From Apostichopus japonicus (taxonomy: Eukaryota; Echinodermata; Holothuroidea; Aspidochirotida; Stichopodidae), in contig NC_092580.1 of the NCBI RefSeq assembly GCF_037975245.1, positions 22,554,501 through 22,618,500 on the forward strand: a stretch of DNA of 64,000 bases, read 5' to 3'. The position numbers and the translations under genes are program-made. The notes below the pieces were generated by a model. The model was not told the DNA's origin. It did not search any database and worked only from the letters and a program-made list of their open reading frames with translations. Shown here in pieces: positions 37,301 through 48,300 of this stretch. Position 1 is the stretch's first letter. Each line of letters starts with the position of its first letter.

Positions 37301-37365
37301 ATGACACTAGTTCTTATACCGAATATAGTCTCAGATTTACAGAGATGAAAATACGACCTGTCTAA
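25273..37365 (+). CDS. FReP gene B: secreted fibrinogen-related protein, half-FBG / TIL / TILa / EGF / FBG
   Basis: Eight exons join to 529 aa: 25273-25359, 32307-32337, 32863-33032, 33625-33889, 34075-34283, 34583-34894, 35286-35553, 37118-37365. Domain order and splice phases are as in gene A. It keeps GGGWT in both FBG parts and has THDDDNDGNSNNC in the last exon, matching the Asp-rich calcium loop of ficolin-like FBG domains. Differences from A in exons 1-7 are few (for example N38I, I90V, TSQKN for TNQKK, VPPEAC for VLPQAC), but the last exon differs at many positions around the ligand pocket. Intron 1 carries an insertion at about 29241-30189 that A and C lack. All cysteines of the TIL, EGF and FBG modules are present. 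Start chosen as in gene A (G at -3, G at +4). Secretion and lectin function are inferred. Confidence 0.93.
27241..27384 (+). repeat. 30-bp minisatellite, 5 units
   Basis: Units begin at 27241, 27271, 27301, 27331 and 27361, each like GTACTTTGAGACTAGATTCA. With a 30-bp period one frame stays open and reads repeated YFETRFIS; this is a by-product of the repeat, not a protein. Confidence 0.9.
29241..30189 (-). mobile_element. B-specific insertion ending in a hammerhead-like motif
   Basis: At this place genes A (11415) and C (50340) read straight through TTTAAATTAAAACAA-type sequence, while B has about 950 extra bases. It includes a C12A9-type run at 30019-30040 and ends with the CTGAAAAAGATCC...GAAACGTCGGGC motif (minus strand). 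Probably a truncated retroelement; no reverse transcriptase frame is visible. Boundaries are approximate. Confidence 0.45.
30141..30184 (-). ncRNA. Hammerhead-like motif, second copy (degenerate)
   Basis: Minus strand: GCCT, CTGAAAA, hairpin GATCCTGCTAGAATC with one mismatch, GAAACGTC, GGGC. Stem I bases differ from the copy at 1436-1475 but can still pair (with one G-U). The core G8 is A, so this copy is likely inactive. Confidence 0.35.
32307..32337 (+). CDS. Gene B exon 2: linker microexon
   Basis: GTPKSGGNIQ plus one base; 31 nt, acceptor ctcttcag and donor gtgagt. Confidence 0.85.
32863..33032 (+). CDS. Gene B exon 3: start of first FBG
   Basis: One base and one residue (I90V) differ from gene A over 170 nt. 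Donor gtaaga after GGGWT. Confidence 0.94.
33625..33889 (+). CDS. Gene B exon 4: middle of first FBG
   Basis: VIQRRVDGS to STGTVG. Differs from A at TSQKNYQ and GQSTGTV. Phase 1 donor gtaagt. Confidence 0.95.
34075..34283 (+). CDS. Gene B exon 5: TIL module
   Basis: The split codon gives Glu instead of Asp at residue 185. All 11 cysteines are kept; CPEGFF and VPPEAC replace CPGGYF and VLPQAC. Confidence 0.93.
34317..34365 (+). repeat. G-run tract in intron 5 of gene B
   Basis: Same place as in gene A, with a different arrangement of G runs. A (TA)n tract follows at 34413-34435. Confidence 0.7.
34583..34894 (+). CDS. Gene B exon 6: TILa-like + EGF + start of second FBG
   Basis: Same length as in A, with CHCREG for CRCREG and the standard SNGGGWT. 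Confidence 0.94.
35286..35553 (+). CDS. Gene B exon 7: middle of second FBG
   Basis: VFQRRQDGS to SFTGNIG, with LANRDG and ISDEANN. The frame ends in the intron at a TAG soon after the donor, as expected. Confidence 0.94.
35554..37117 (+). other. Gene B intron 7 (1.6 kb)
   Basis: Paralogous to intron 7 of A and C, without the MITE of A. Nothing else is recognised. Confidence 0.7.
37118..37365 (+). CDS. Gene B exon 8: calcium/ligand subdomain and stop
   Basis: 77 residues of gene A become 82 here. THDDDNDGNSNNC has the Asp-rich calcium loop; the pocket reads HGAWWYNYCYRSN and VNLYNYDTSSYTEYS. Ends RFTEMKIRPV. Confidence 0.95.
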
Positions 37366-37837
37366 CCCAAAAATAGTCTATAGCAAGAAACAAGTGTATA
37401 TGTTACCCGGTATATACCGTAAAGATCTCCATTGGAACTTTTAGAAACATAACACTAAACAGACTGGTCGATATTGACGTTTAAAGAAAATTGTATTGTA
37501 TCCATTATAACCTGACAAAGATGAGCCAAACATTGACCGCCGGCTGTTTGCAACTTCGTCTCCCTTCCAACTTTATCTAAAGATTTGGATGAAAAATGCG
37601 AAATGTTCAACCACACACAAGCAAGGATATTAGCTTTCAAAGGAATTTGGTTTTGGAACTCTACGAGCGAAAAGAACGATTTTCATATTAATTTTCGTTA
37701 GTTTCCCTATAACAGAAGAACGTAGTTGAAACCAAACTAATTGTTCAAATTAATATTCCAAATTGTTTCCATCTGAATGTAGTTTTGCATTTTAATTCCA
37801 AAGGGCCCGTGGTTTAATCATTGGTAATGTGTAGAAG

Positions 37838-37843
37838 AATAAA
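37838..37843 (+). terminator. Candidate polyadenylation signal, gene B
   Basis: AATAAA 473 bases after the stop, at the position matching gene A. Confidence 0.4.
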
Positions 37844-40196
37844 TAACGAAAAAATCATATATTACAATGATTGAATATTGGTGCTTTTGGTTTTCTTGTT
37901 TGTTGTGACTACTAAGTCTATTTCTTGCTAGTGATATTAAACATCTTTGATTAAAACTATACTTTAACTTTGAAGAGTTAATGAATGTCTACTGACGGAT
38001 TTTCGCAGAGCTACGCACATGCCTGAACCGCTTACCACAAAGACGAGAACAGAAAGACAGCTCTTCCCAATATATTGATGTTCTATAGATGAAGAGCATA
38101 AAACCAAAGAATATACTAGGTTACAGATCTGTCGGCCACTATCTCTGTGGTTCTCTGGATCCCCGAAATCCCATTGCCAAGTCCAATATAAAATATACTT
38201 TACAAAAATAGCAGGTAGATACACAACTATTTGACTTCCATTCAGACTATAATTATGTACATATGATTTTAAAAACATCTACTTCTTTGAAGCTGACATG
38301 ACGTATGGAAACTAAGGAAACCGAAAAGCTTCACATGATAAGGGCACATATAGTGGGTTCCTAGGCCTACACGACGATTTGCCCTGCGCCCAGACTGGTG
38401 CGTGCGGCGCCAACTTTCACTACTCGCATTTTGTACCCACGCCCATGATGATACTCTCATATTTGTGTGCCCATCCACCCCCACCCCCCCCCCCCCACAC
38501 ACACATTTCCAAATTTCTTGCGACGCTAAAATGACAGCCAATGTGCGATTTGATTTCCTGGTGTATGAATTGCATGTTACTGGTGAACAAGTACTCCATC
38601 CTATTGGAGCAGACTTACCAGAAGAATGTTACCATTAATGACGTCACAGACCATCCATTTCTTGGAGTAATGGAGGGTGAAAGTCAGTCAAAATAGTTTC
38701 AATGATCGTATACCGAGTTAGTAACAAAACACTGAGATTGGTTTTCAACTAACAGAGTGGTACACTTTCTCTTGAAATTCTCTAATTAAGATAAAAGTTA
38801 CATTCTCTGCAACCGGCATACCATATCGCTTTAACGATAACGTCGCATATCAAACACGGATACTTGAGGTTATGATTTTCCTTTATTGATAACTCTGATT
38901 TTGTTGTTGTTGACGGAGATAGCTATCTGTTCTAATTTTTTGGGTGATGTATAAATTATAACTTTTGATACAGGCCTGAAAGAAACAACTTCAATTGTTA
39001 ATAACATTACCATTACATAATATTACATAACTATTTCCATATAAAGTACCATTGAGATATGATTGCAGAATTATCCTTCAGAAATGGTTATCTGTTACGT
39101 TATTACATGTTTCTCAAGACCATGGTGCGTCGTGAGCCTTTACCTCTCAGCCGTTTAATGTGTGATACTAAACCTAATTTCGTAATTACGTTCACTGCAA
39201 ATCCCTTCAACTGACCTCAGTATTTTAGAATATTGTGGAATGAGTGTTTAAACAAAGTTGTATTGCACATATGCAACCTGAATATAGACTCGTAATATGC
39301 CAGTGAATATATAGTAAGGTACGTCATAGCTCTGTAACGAAATAGACAGTTGTGTAAGCTGCCGAGTCTTAGCAAAATGCTCTGCTATCGATCAGTAGTT
39401 TATTAAAGGGCTGCAATGGACTTGCCTGCATATACAATCCGTCCTATCATATATTATTTTCCCGACTCTGTTTGTGAATTCAGATCCGTTTCGTATCACC
39501 AAGTTAAAAGAAATTTCCACAGAGGTTGTTTATTTTGATTTGTTGTATTGCAATGTTTACTTCATGGAGCCTCGATAAATTTGACAAGATGTTCCACCAA
39601 ATACCATAACGATTGTAGTCTGACGTCATGTAAACTTTGTAGCCGGTGTGGATATGTATCTAACACTGGCAGATTTTATGAAGTGCGATAAATTATACTA
39701 CATTCATGAACTATATTTCTCGACTGTTGATTGGTTCTGATACATGAATATACACACTCCCAGTATTAAAAATAGGCAGAGCTAAAACTCACTACGGTAG
39801 TATTAGAAATCCATCAATAATTGACTCGAACAAGTATAAATATTATGTGATTATTCTTTGCCTAAACTTCTCTACTATTAATAGTTATATATTACTTTCG
39901 AAGTTATGTAATTAGTTTCTATGAAGTGCAAAATGGTTATTATTCCCGTCATTTATATATTATGAAGGAAAATATGAGTTACGTTTACCACTGTTCGAGA
40001 ACTTCGATTGCGCAACTGTTGTTATTGTTGTAAATTACAATGACAATGACATAAGCAATACATAGGTTAAAGCCTAAGCAGTAGTATACTATATATACGC
40101 ATACAATAATTGTATGTTCATAACATCACCAGAGTTGGCTATCGGTCACATTTTTAATCGAAAAATTCACTGTATTTTGAAAAGTCCTTTCAAGTG

Positions 40197-40481
40197 CAGG
40201 CCCGTAGCGAGGAATTTGCAAAGAGAGGAGCGAACTTGTAGGAACGAAACCTGTAGGCAAACTATCTAAGCGTAGCGCCACCATAAGTTGGCGCTAAGCG
40301 TACCAGAAACTGTTGGCCGAAAATGCCTCCCAGATCGCTTCAAATGACACTTCCCAGGCCTTGTAAGTTGCATCTTAGCATTTTCTATTTTAAAATTACT
40401 AGCGATATCATAAACATATATGCTCAAGAAGGGGTGGGGCGGTCGTGCCTTCGTCCCCCCCCCCCCTTGGCTACGCGCCTG
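40197..40481 (+). mobile_element. MITE, 285 bp, hAT-like, with 8-bp target duplication
   Basis: Ends CAGGCCCGTAGCGAGG and CCTTGGCTACGCGCCTG form terminal inverted repeats. Flanks are TTCAAGTG (40189-40196) and TTCAAATG (40482-40489), an 8-bp duplication with one mismatch. The paralogous empty site is at 22775-22783. The same family as 421-1123 and 59113-59595. Confidence 0.85.
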
Positions 40482-40605
40482 TTCAAATGCATGTAATACC
40501 CTTCGATTAGTAAGCAATAAGTTTCTCGAAGTGGAAGAAAACAAAGACATTGGCGCAAGACACAACGGATTATCTTTTGCAATTGTGGCCATTATGATAA
40601 TTTTC

Positions 40606-41935
40606 CACACACGCTCGACTTCGTCGTAGGTATCATGTTTGTGATGCAAACTGGGTGTGTGGTATGACAGCGATATGAATATTCATATTGTTACGTTGGA
40701 ATGCGAGAGGTCTCGATAATTAATTTTTAACGAGACACAAGCCTGGGTTCGTTTCCGTAAGGAACACAGACAAATTGACGAGTCTAGAGATTTTAAATGA
40801 GAACGTAAACTATATTGAACAATGGATTTCGAACCAACAACAACAAGTGGTAATTACAAATATATAGAAAATTACTCACAAACTTAACAAGATAGGATAC
40901 ACTTTAAAACACGCTGGTCTCTTCCAACGGCGATATCCCTCAGCGGCCACGACCTTGATGACGACGATTCTCGGTCCGTTGTACCGCGAAATTCACTGGT
41001 GCTCGACGAAGTTTCTCGCGATCCCAGAAACAGCAGTCACCTTCTTTCCGGCGATGCTCCAAAATAGAAGACGGACTTCCAGCCACAATAGAGTGAAGCA
41101 CAAGTCGAACTTCTCGCCGACTAAATATTACCAGAGTCAGTCCAAAATCAGCTTTATAGCCACCAACTCCTGGCGTAACGAACTTCCTCAATGGAGACAG
41201 AAATTCTTCACCTTCTCCGAAATAAAGACTGGAAAACTGTATTTTCACAGCAACGTCCTCTTCAAACTTCTGAATGGAAGTGTAGAATCAATCTTGGTAT
41301 CGATATCTCAATCCTTCAGAAACTACTGGTAGTTGAGTACTGACGATATATAGTAGAATGGTATAATAAGTGTCGTCGCTTGTATTCGTTCGGAAACTGA
41401 GAAACTCTCCGATCTGGGCGGGTTTATATACGATTCGCCATGTCAAGAATCATCTAGATCTCTCTCGATACACCTGAGTAACAACGCGACCCGGTTTCTC
41501 TATTCTTGGAAGTCCTTTGCATCGCTCGCGAATATTCCAGAGAATCCACGAAGATGTGTACAGCTTACACGCGATCTCACGTAAACCGACGTCAACCCGA
41601 GACCAGCGCGTCATCATGAGGAATATACTAGAACAATCGTGTATTATAACATTCTGACACGGTAACCCGACCTAATTTCTCAAATACTGATTTATCACGT
41701 AGGCAATTTCAATACTTTGTATATTATAACATTAGGTTCCTTACTAGCAGTGACTAGCGTTAGGCTACAATGGGCCCTCGTAACAATATTGACGTTAGTA
41801 TATATGAGTTTTAATAGCGTACAATCTGCATACAGTTCAAGTTGAAAACCCTGTGAATGATCGCGGACGGTGGTATTACCGATGCAGCTTCCGGTGCAGG
41901 AGTTATACACGTCCGCTGTGAGTGCAAGATGTTAT
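40606..41935 (-). mobile_element. Unique CpG-richer insert, possible solo LTR
   Basis: Not present in any other spacer, and visibly richer in CG dinucleotides than its surroundings. Within it 40689-41651 begins TGTTACG and ends TTATAACA, short inverted ends of LTR type, and a minus-strand TATATAAA (41423-41430) sits next to a GGGCGGG box. Open frames on both strands (40940-41248 minus, 40955-41332 plus) match no family I recognise. No matching target duplication was seen, so the LTR reading is tentative. Confidence 0.3.
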
Positions 41936-42058
41936 TTCGAACTGTGTATATCCACGTTAGTCAAATTTTTATGACACTAATCATGGTAGTTCGAACTTGG
42001 AAGTCACTGCTAGAACAGAGATAGGAAGGGGATTTTTTTTCTCTACAATTAAATCGGG

Positions 42059-42092
42059 CCAGGGAGCCGAAAGACTTCTTCCGGCTCCCTGG
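42059..42092. repeat. Conserved hairpin, best-preserved copy
   Basis: Ten-pair stem CCAGGGAGCC / GGCTCCCTGG around a GAAAGACTTCTTCC loop; paralogue of 3931-3964. Confidence 0.5.
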
Positions 42093-43520
42093 TCGTGCTT
42101 GATCAGTACTGAATAGATGTTTTGGTTGAGTGGGTTGGGGTGGTTGCTCTACACCAACGAAAATTATACAATTTGGAAACTCCATTCAAAGTAGACAATA
42201 GTCGCACATGCTTACAATGCAGGCTTAATCAACATAATGCATATTCTATTACTGTCCATTGCCAATCTGCTCTAGGAAGGCGTATAGAGCTATTCTATTC
42301 TATTGTAGATATACTGTAGTCTACTCTTATTTCAATCAATAATCGATAAGGTTGGCGACCATACGCTGCTTGAAATACCATGGAGTGGTTGTAGCTAGAT
42401 TGTAAAGGTATAATAATATGGCATATTTTAAGAAATGAACCCAATAATCCTCTTTTGACCTTGTGGACAAACGCTGTGAACACCTCACGCAAATGAATAA
42501 GAAATACTTATTCGGTTCGCTTGGTTTTAAGTTTTCAATTTAAAGGAAAAGTCGGCTGGCTGAAATTGATTAGGTAAAGCAACTACTGGAAATGTTTACT
42601 TCAATATGGTCAAATCACATCCTCATCGAAATGGGTATGTCGTAGATATGACAGTATCAAAATTGGTGATATTCGTAAATGCATGTAGCACTATAGCATA
42701 GTCAACTTTGTTATCAAGGCAACTACGCAGAAATGCTTATTGTTTGCTTATAATATTTAAAAGCACTTTTTATGACATAAGAATATAATACTACAAGGAG
42801 AAGTTGCATTGCGATCATTTTAAAATAGCCTACATAAAATATTGAAAGCTAAGCAAGCATTACAAATGTATCATTTTTCAAGGATAAAGCAAAAAAAGAT
42901 TGAAATAACCATTGATCCACTTCGTGGAGTAATGGAGGGTGGAAGTCAGCCAAAATAGGTTAGTTTCAATGAATCGTATACCGACAGAGATAGCTATCTG
43001 TTGTAGTTTGTATTTTTGTGTGTGTCATATAAAAACTAACTTTTGAAAGGAACAACTCCAATTTTAATAATATAACCATTATACGTTATAGCTGAACAAC
43101 ACTGAATGTGTTCTAGTTACATATTTCTAGTTTGTTCGGCTAATTAGGAATCTTTTGCTCGTTTAGTACCATTTCAACCGATACACTATAGTATGATTCG
43201 CAATCCACCGCCAAAGACCGATATGATGTTACTAATATTATCACCCGAGTGAAACATGTAAATTGTGTAAGGACTCATTTTGAGGACATGGCAGTATAAG
43301 AATATACAACTTTAATTTCAGTGAATATAAGTGATGATTGGGTTTAACCTTTCATCTTTGCCCAAACTGGAGATTCTATGTTCCAAAATATTTGTTACAG
43401 AGCAGATCTACGTTTCGCGGACTGACACCTACGAGGTTGATCGGAGAATTTGTTGTCCCCCCACACAAAACAACAACAACACATCATTGCTTTAGGCTAA
43501 AACACACGAAATGAGCAGAA

Positions 43521-43542
43521 CCATGGAGATTTTACCTCCATG
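43521..43542. repeat. 22-bp inverted-repeat micro-insertion
   Basis: CCATGGAG-ATTTTAC-CTCCATG flanked by GCAGAA on both sides (43515-43520 and 43543-43548). The paralogous sites near 22985 and 62715 have GCAGAACT only once, with no insertion. Looks like a footprint or minimal remnant of a foldback element. Confidence 0.65.
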
Positions 43543-43948
43543 GCAGAACTGAATTCACGATTGTGGTTTATATACATCAAACATTATAAATGAAACCGAA
43601 GTCAGTTACGGGCTGATTAAGCAGAAGTAAGTTGCGTGTATTCGTCTATCAGCAGAAATCGTGTATATGTAGGTGTGGCTATAGGTCAATCATCACGTGA
43701 CATATTAAAGACGCAGGAGTTAAATCTTCACGCAAATTCTCGTAACTGTAAACAAGATTGGTAACAGAAAACATATTCAGTCTGTTTATTCATCCTGTCA
43801 CGTAGTATGTAGTTATACGAATACGTATTCAAAACATACGCGATTGTTCTCTACAAACCGATACACGCCATGACACGTTTTCAAATACTAGTATCGTTTA
43901 TTTTACTCTGTAAATCTCTTTTAAATCCCTCTTAGTAATACCCTGGAT

Positions 43949-43984
43949 ATATCTCCCAGACTTTATGAAATACCTGGGAGATAT
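43949..43984. repeat. Inverted repeat ATATCTCCCAG / CTGGGAGATAT
   Basis: Eleven-pair perfect stem with a 14-nt loop. Imperfect versions occur in the other three upstream blocks (near 6158, 23408 and 63150). Confidence 0.5.
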
Positions 43985-45106
43985 TTCCTCACCTAGTTAA
44001 GAACATATTATTATTATTTTTTCACGTGACCTTAATGTAACCGTTCCAGAACAATGGATTTATTTCACATGTCAGGTTGTCTTTCTCGGTGGCAAGCATG
44101 TAGGCGGAGCTAAGAGAAAACTGCTTGTGATTGGTTAGTCGGAGCAATCTGTTTATTAATGGTTATATTTTAAATGTCTACGGAAACCTATGAACAACAC
44201 CGTCCTAATCACTTTTTGGCATTAGAAATCATATGCATAGCTGCAACTTCCATCAAAATCTATCAAAGATGTATTTTCTTAGTTCTGGTTATATTTATGA
44301 ATCAACATGATATATTTATGCGCTTTGATGATGTAAAGGGAGTGACCGTCTAATTACTATTATGTTATTCATTGTTTCTACAACCTACAACCAAGCAAAT
44401 TAGATAGGTGACCGTAGTACTTTAAGGAAATTGATTAATTCCACAAATTGTGAACAATACCCAAAAATCATAGTGTCCCTATAGGAAAGCTTTAGTGTGT
44501 AAAAAGAAGACCTGAATTAACGTGCCGGCATTTGATATCGTGACGATTTATATATTAATTTGAGAACAGAAAAATAGAAGAAATCAACAAAAAATCAAGT
44601 GGAATCGTTCATGTTTTTTTCTTGAAGTGATCGAAGTACCAATTTCAAGTCATTATCAGTCAAAAATTTTATGCAGTACCGGCCTCTTCCATACGCTACC
44701 GGAAGCTCCATGATCCCGTATTATAACACTTTATAGTGAGTATTAAGTCACAAACAGGATCACTGTCAGAAATTTGATCTGTTAAAATAAGTAGTATAGA
44801 GAGCTTTTAATAATCAGTATAAAAACCTGCTGCAAGGCAGAAAATTCAAACTTTAATCGCCCTTACAAAGAGCTGTAAAATAACAACTTATTCATGTTTC
44901 TCATAAAATAAAGTATAGCATATACACAACATACGTGCATGGGTGTATGTTCTAATGCATAATATATATTGTCGAGGCATGGTCGTGAGGAAAGCACAAT
45001 TAACTATGGCACCGTATAAAGCGTACAGCACTTAAAAAATTAAATGAACCGGCTGCTGCCTTAAAAATATATATATTTTCGATTAATGGAAAAGCAGACA
45101 GAAACA

Positions 45107-45112
45107 TATATA
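45107..45112 (+). promoter_or_regulatory. Candidate TATA box of gene C
   Basis: TATATAGAC 198 bases before the start codon. The CGAACGAAACC part downstream, present in A and B, is lost here. Confidence 0.3.
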
Positions 45113-45309
45113 GACAGAAACATACGTGACAATGTATTTGAGTACTCAACGAGTTAAAATAAAATATGTCAAAGTCCCAAGTTGGCCTCGGTAGATTTAT
45201 GACGTTTCTCTGTGTGGGTTGCTTTCTTACAAGTTATTTCCACCAACAGTGGTACTGTCTGTCATTTCCATCTATTGCATCGAGACCATCAAAGTGTACA
45301 GAAGTCACA

Positions 45310-45396
45310 ATGGAGGAGTTTCATCTCTACAGTATCATTTTAAAAATCACCATTTTTGCATCGATAGCTCTAAATGCAGCTAACTCTCAAGAATTG
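45310..45396 (+). CDS. Gene C exon 1: signal peptide
   Basis: As in A with one change, Asp3 to Glu. Donor gtaagt. Confidence 0.92.
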
Positions 45397-48300
45397 GTAA
45401 GTCCGAAATTTTTCTTAATTTTTCCTTCTTCTTTTTACTAACAATTCAACTTTGAAAATTCGTGAAGTTATGGTATAAATTGTCGATCTTTTTGCCGTCC
45501 ATCTTATTTCTATATTCTGTATGTTTCAATCGATGAATTATTTTTAAGGTATCAAAAGAAGAAAAAGTTCTCTTCTAATTGACAGACTTGCTGATAGATT
45601 TCTTGCTTTCATTTAGAACAGAAATCTTTATTCTTAAGAACAAGAACATTATTCTTTTATCTTTTCTTTTTCATAAAAAACCTTATACTTGCAGATATAA
45701 AAAAAATAATAAGTCTTGTATATTACAGCCTTGCCTTCCTTTCTATTTTGCAAGTAATTATCAAAGTTACACGCTGTATATTCATAATTGTCCTATACTA
45801 CTCAGTTTATCTGTTCGTTAACTTCAAACTTTCTAAATTGTTACCAAACTTTAATCGGTTTACCAACACCTTTCTTGTATAAACTCACCTTACTTTATTT
45901 AGTTCCACACACTATTTCTTCTGCCTTAGATTCGAGTAATATTCTGTGACTTTGTTATGCTATCGTCCTTTAAACCTTGTTTCCACGCACTATAGTCTAT
46001 TTGAGATTAGTATATTAATGTCAGTTCCTATATTTCTATAAGTCCTTTCGCCAACATAAACCTTATCTCATTGTTCTTACTTTTATGGTATGTAGTATTT
46101 CAATTATGAAATGTGTTACGTAAATACGCCTTGATACCAAATAAAGTCAAACATTTTTCGGTTTACCAAAGCTGTAGAGTATTTACTCAAAATATGGTTG
46201 CCATTAATCAAACTTTCGTGTATTAAATATTGGTTAAACTGAAAAAAAACATCAATATTTTTCTCCAATCCTGCTTCGTTACTTGAAATGGAACTGAACT
46301 CGTCTAGCGAATGAACTACAATTTTTGCTTTTTTCATAACTTACCACTCAAACTTGCATATGTTTTTTTCAATTAATAATTCTTATCTCTCACCCCCTAG
46401 CCTTCCTTTCTATTTTTCAAGTAGATGTAAAAATTACAAGCTGCATATTCATAATTATCCTATACTACTCAGTTTATCTGTTCGTTAACTTCAAACTTTC
46501 CAAATTGTTACCAAACTGTAATCGGTTTACCTGTACCTTCGTCTATAGACTAACTTTATTCTATATAGTTGCCCACACTATTTTTTCTACTTTAGATTCG
46601 AGTTATATACTGTATCTTTTTTTTTTTCTATTTTCATTCAAAACTTGTATCCATACACTATAGTTTGTTTTAGGTTATATTATATTAATGTCAGTTCCTA
46701 TATTTCTATAAATCTTCTCGTCAACATCAACTTTATCTCACATTCTTACTTTTAGGGTATTTAGTCATTCAAATATAATATGTGTACGCCTTTATAGAAA
46801 ATGACCACAAACATTTTGCGGTTTACCAAAGCTGTATAGTATTTAGTACTCAAAATATGGTCGCAATTAATCAAACTTTCGTGTATTAATTATTTGTTAA
46901 ACTGAACAACAACAAAAACAAACAGCAAATTCAATTTCCCCAATCCTGCTTCGTTACTTGAAAGGAAACTAATATCAAATTTAATAGTATGGTTTATCAT
47001 AATCCCCTCAAAATTCAAAGTACAGTATGTTAGGCACGAAGTAACAAAGTAAATACAAGTACATATACTTTTTTTTCTTGTTTGCTATATCTTTTCTAAT
47101 TTTTCTTAGGACTAGTTTCATTCAGTTTATCGGTTTTTCGTTAACTATTAACTTTACCTCCTAACTCGACGGATCACATCCTTTAATTATTTTTTGAAAA
47201 ATCCTTGATTAATCCACAAAAAACGCTATAATAAATTAACGTAGCAATCTCGTCTATATTGCAACATTTCTTCTTTTAAATATCTTTTGAAAATCATAGT
47301 TTCTAAAATATTAAAAAGTCGAAAAGATTTGTTAAGAGTGTAAATTAAAAATTCTGGTCACATTTTCTCAAAATGAGATCAATTAAATAGAATTATATTA
47401 GCAATTAATGCATCCCCTTAGCTAGTTTACAAAATATTTCACACAATCATTTACATCGAGAATTTATATAAAAGATTCCGTCTATAAAAATCATATATGT
47501 GTATGTTAGTAAAATGCTTGATATTAATTTAACAATTTGTGTCATGAAGATTCGACTTCTTTAAGTTTTCATGTATAAGTAATTATAGTTTCCCCTTCAT
47601 TGAAATGTTCTTACTGATTAAGCTAATTATTATTTCTTACAATTTCAGGCATATTCAAATTTGCACCCAACAAAAATTAAGAGATAGTTTTAAATTTTAT
47701 AAAGTTATGCGCTCCATAACTACCAAAATAAAATATTCATTGTTGTCTAAATCCATACTAAAAAAAGTACAAAAAGAGAGAGAGGAAAATGTGAAATAGT
47801 TTTGACTTCATTGCTATGAAACCAACTAACTGATTTATTTCAAACTTTAATATCTATTTTACATGAACGAAACGTGGCTGCCATTACAGACAGGAAAAAC
47901 AAGAGATGGCAAAACAAAAACTATCCTTTTAAAATTGCTATTCCGTACTTTGAGACTAGATTCATATCTATATTACCCTACTTTGAGACAAGATTCATAT
48001 CTAAATCGTTTATTTTGATGGATATTTTCGGTGAGTGTCCTTCTAATCACAATGTAAAAACTGTAAAATGCTTTAAAATATACCTACTTGTGTGGGAGAA
48101 AACATTTTAGCAATATTAAGCCTTTTGCAGTACCAAGTTTGACTAAGTTTCTGAACTATTTTATTTATATATTTATATATTGATCTTGATAACGCTTTCC
48201 TTGTCAGTGGAGTCTTATCGGATAAAGTTAAGTTTTTTCCCCCCTGTTGATGTTTGGAACCCTCGTCTAGCATATAACATGCATAAAATTTCTAGGCGTT

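Larger units (their letters stand above)
37366..45106. repeat. Spacer between genes B and C (duplicated blocks plus insertions)
   Basis: 37366-39010 is the shared 3' flank, 39090-39620 the block like 3390-3835, 39627-40605 is shared only with the A-B spacer and carries a MITE, 40606-41935 is unique, 41936-43440 matches 3845-5600, and 43440 onward is the upstream block. This spacer is longer than the A-B one because it keeps the 3845-5600 type block. Confidence 0.65.

Noticed and set aside
38402-38638. Open frame with partial likeness to frames at 20987-21220 and 59951-60238
   Set aside because: The stretches are paralogous spacer DNA; frame breaks differ among copies and no domain is recognisable. 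A very old pseudogene cannot be excluded.
40940-41332. Overlapping frames on both strands (102 and 125 codons)
   Set aside because: No recognisable domain and they overlap each other on opposite strands; kept only as part of the LTR-like segment.
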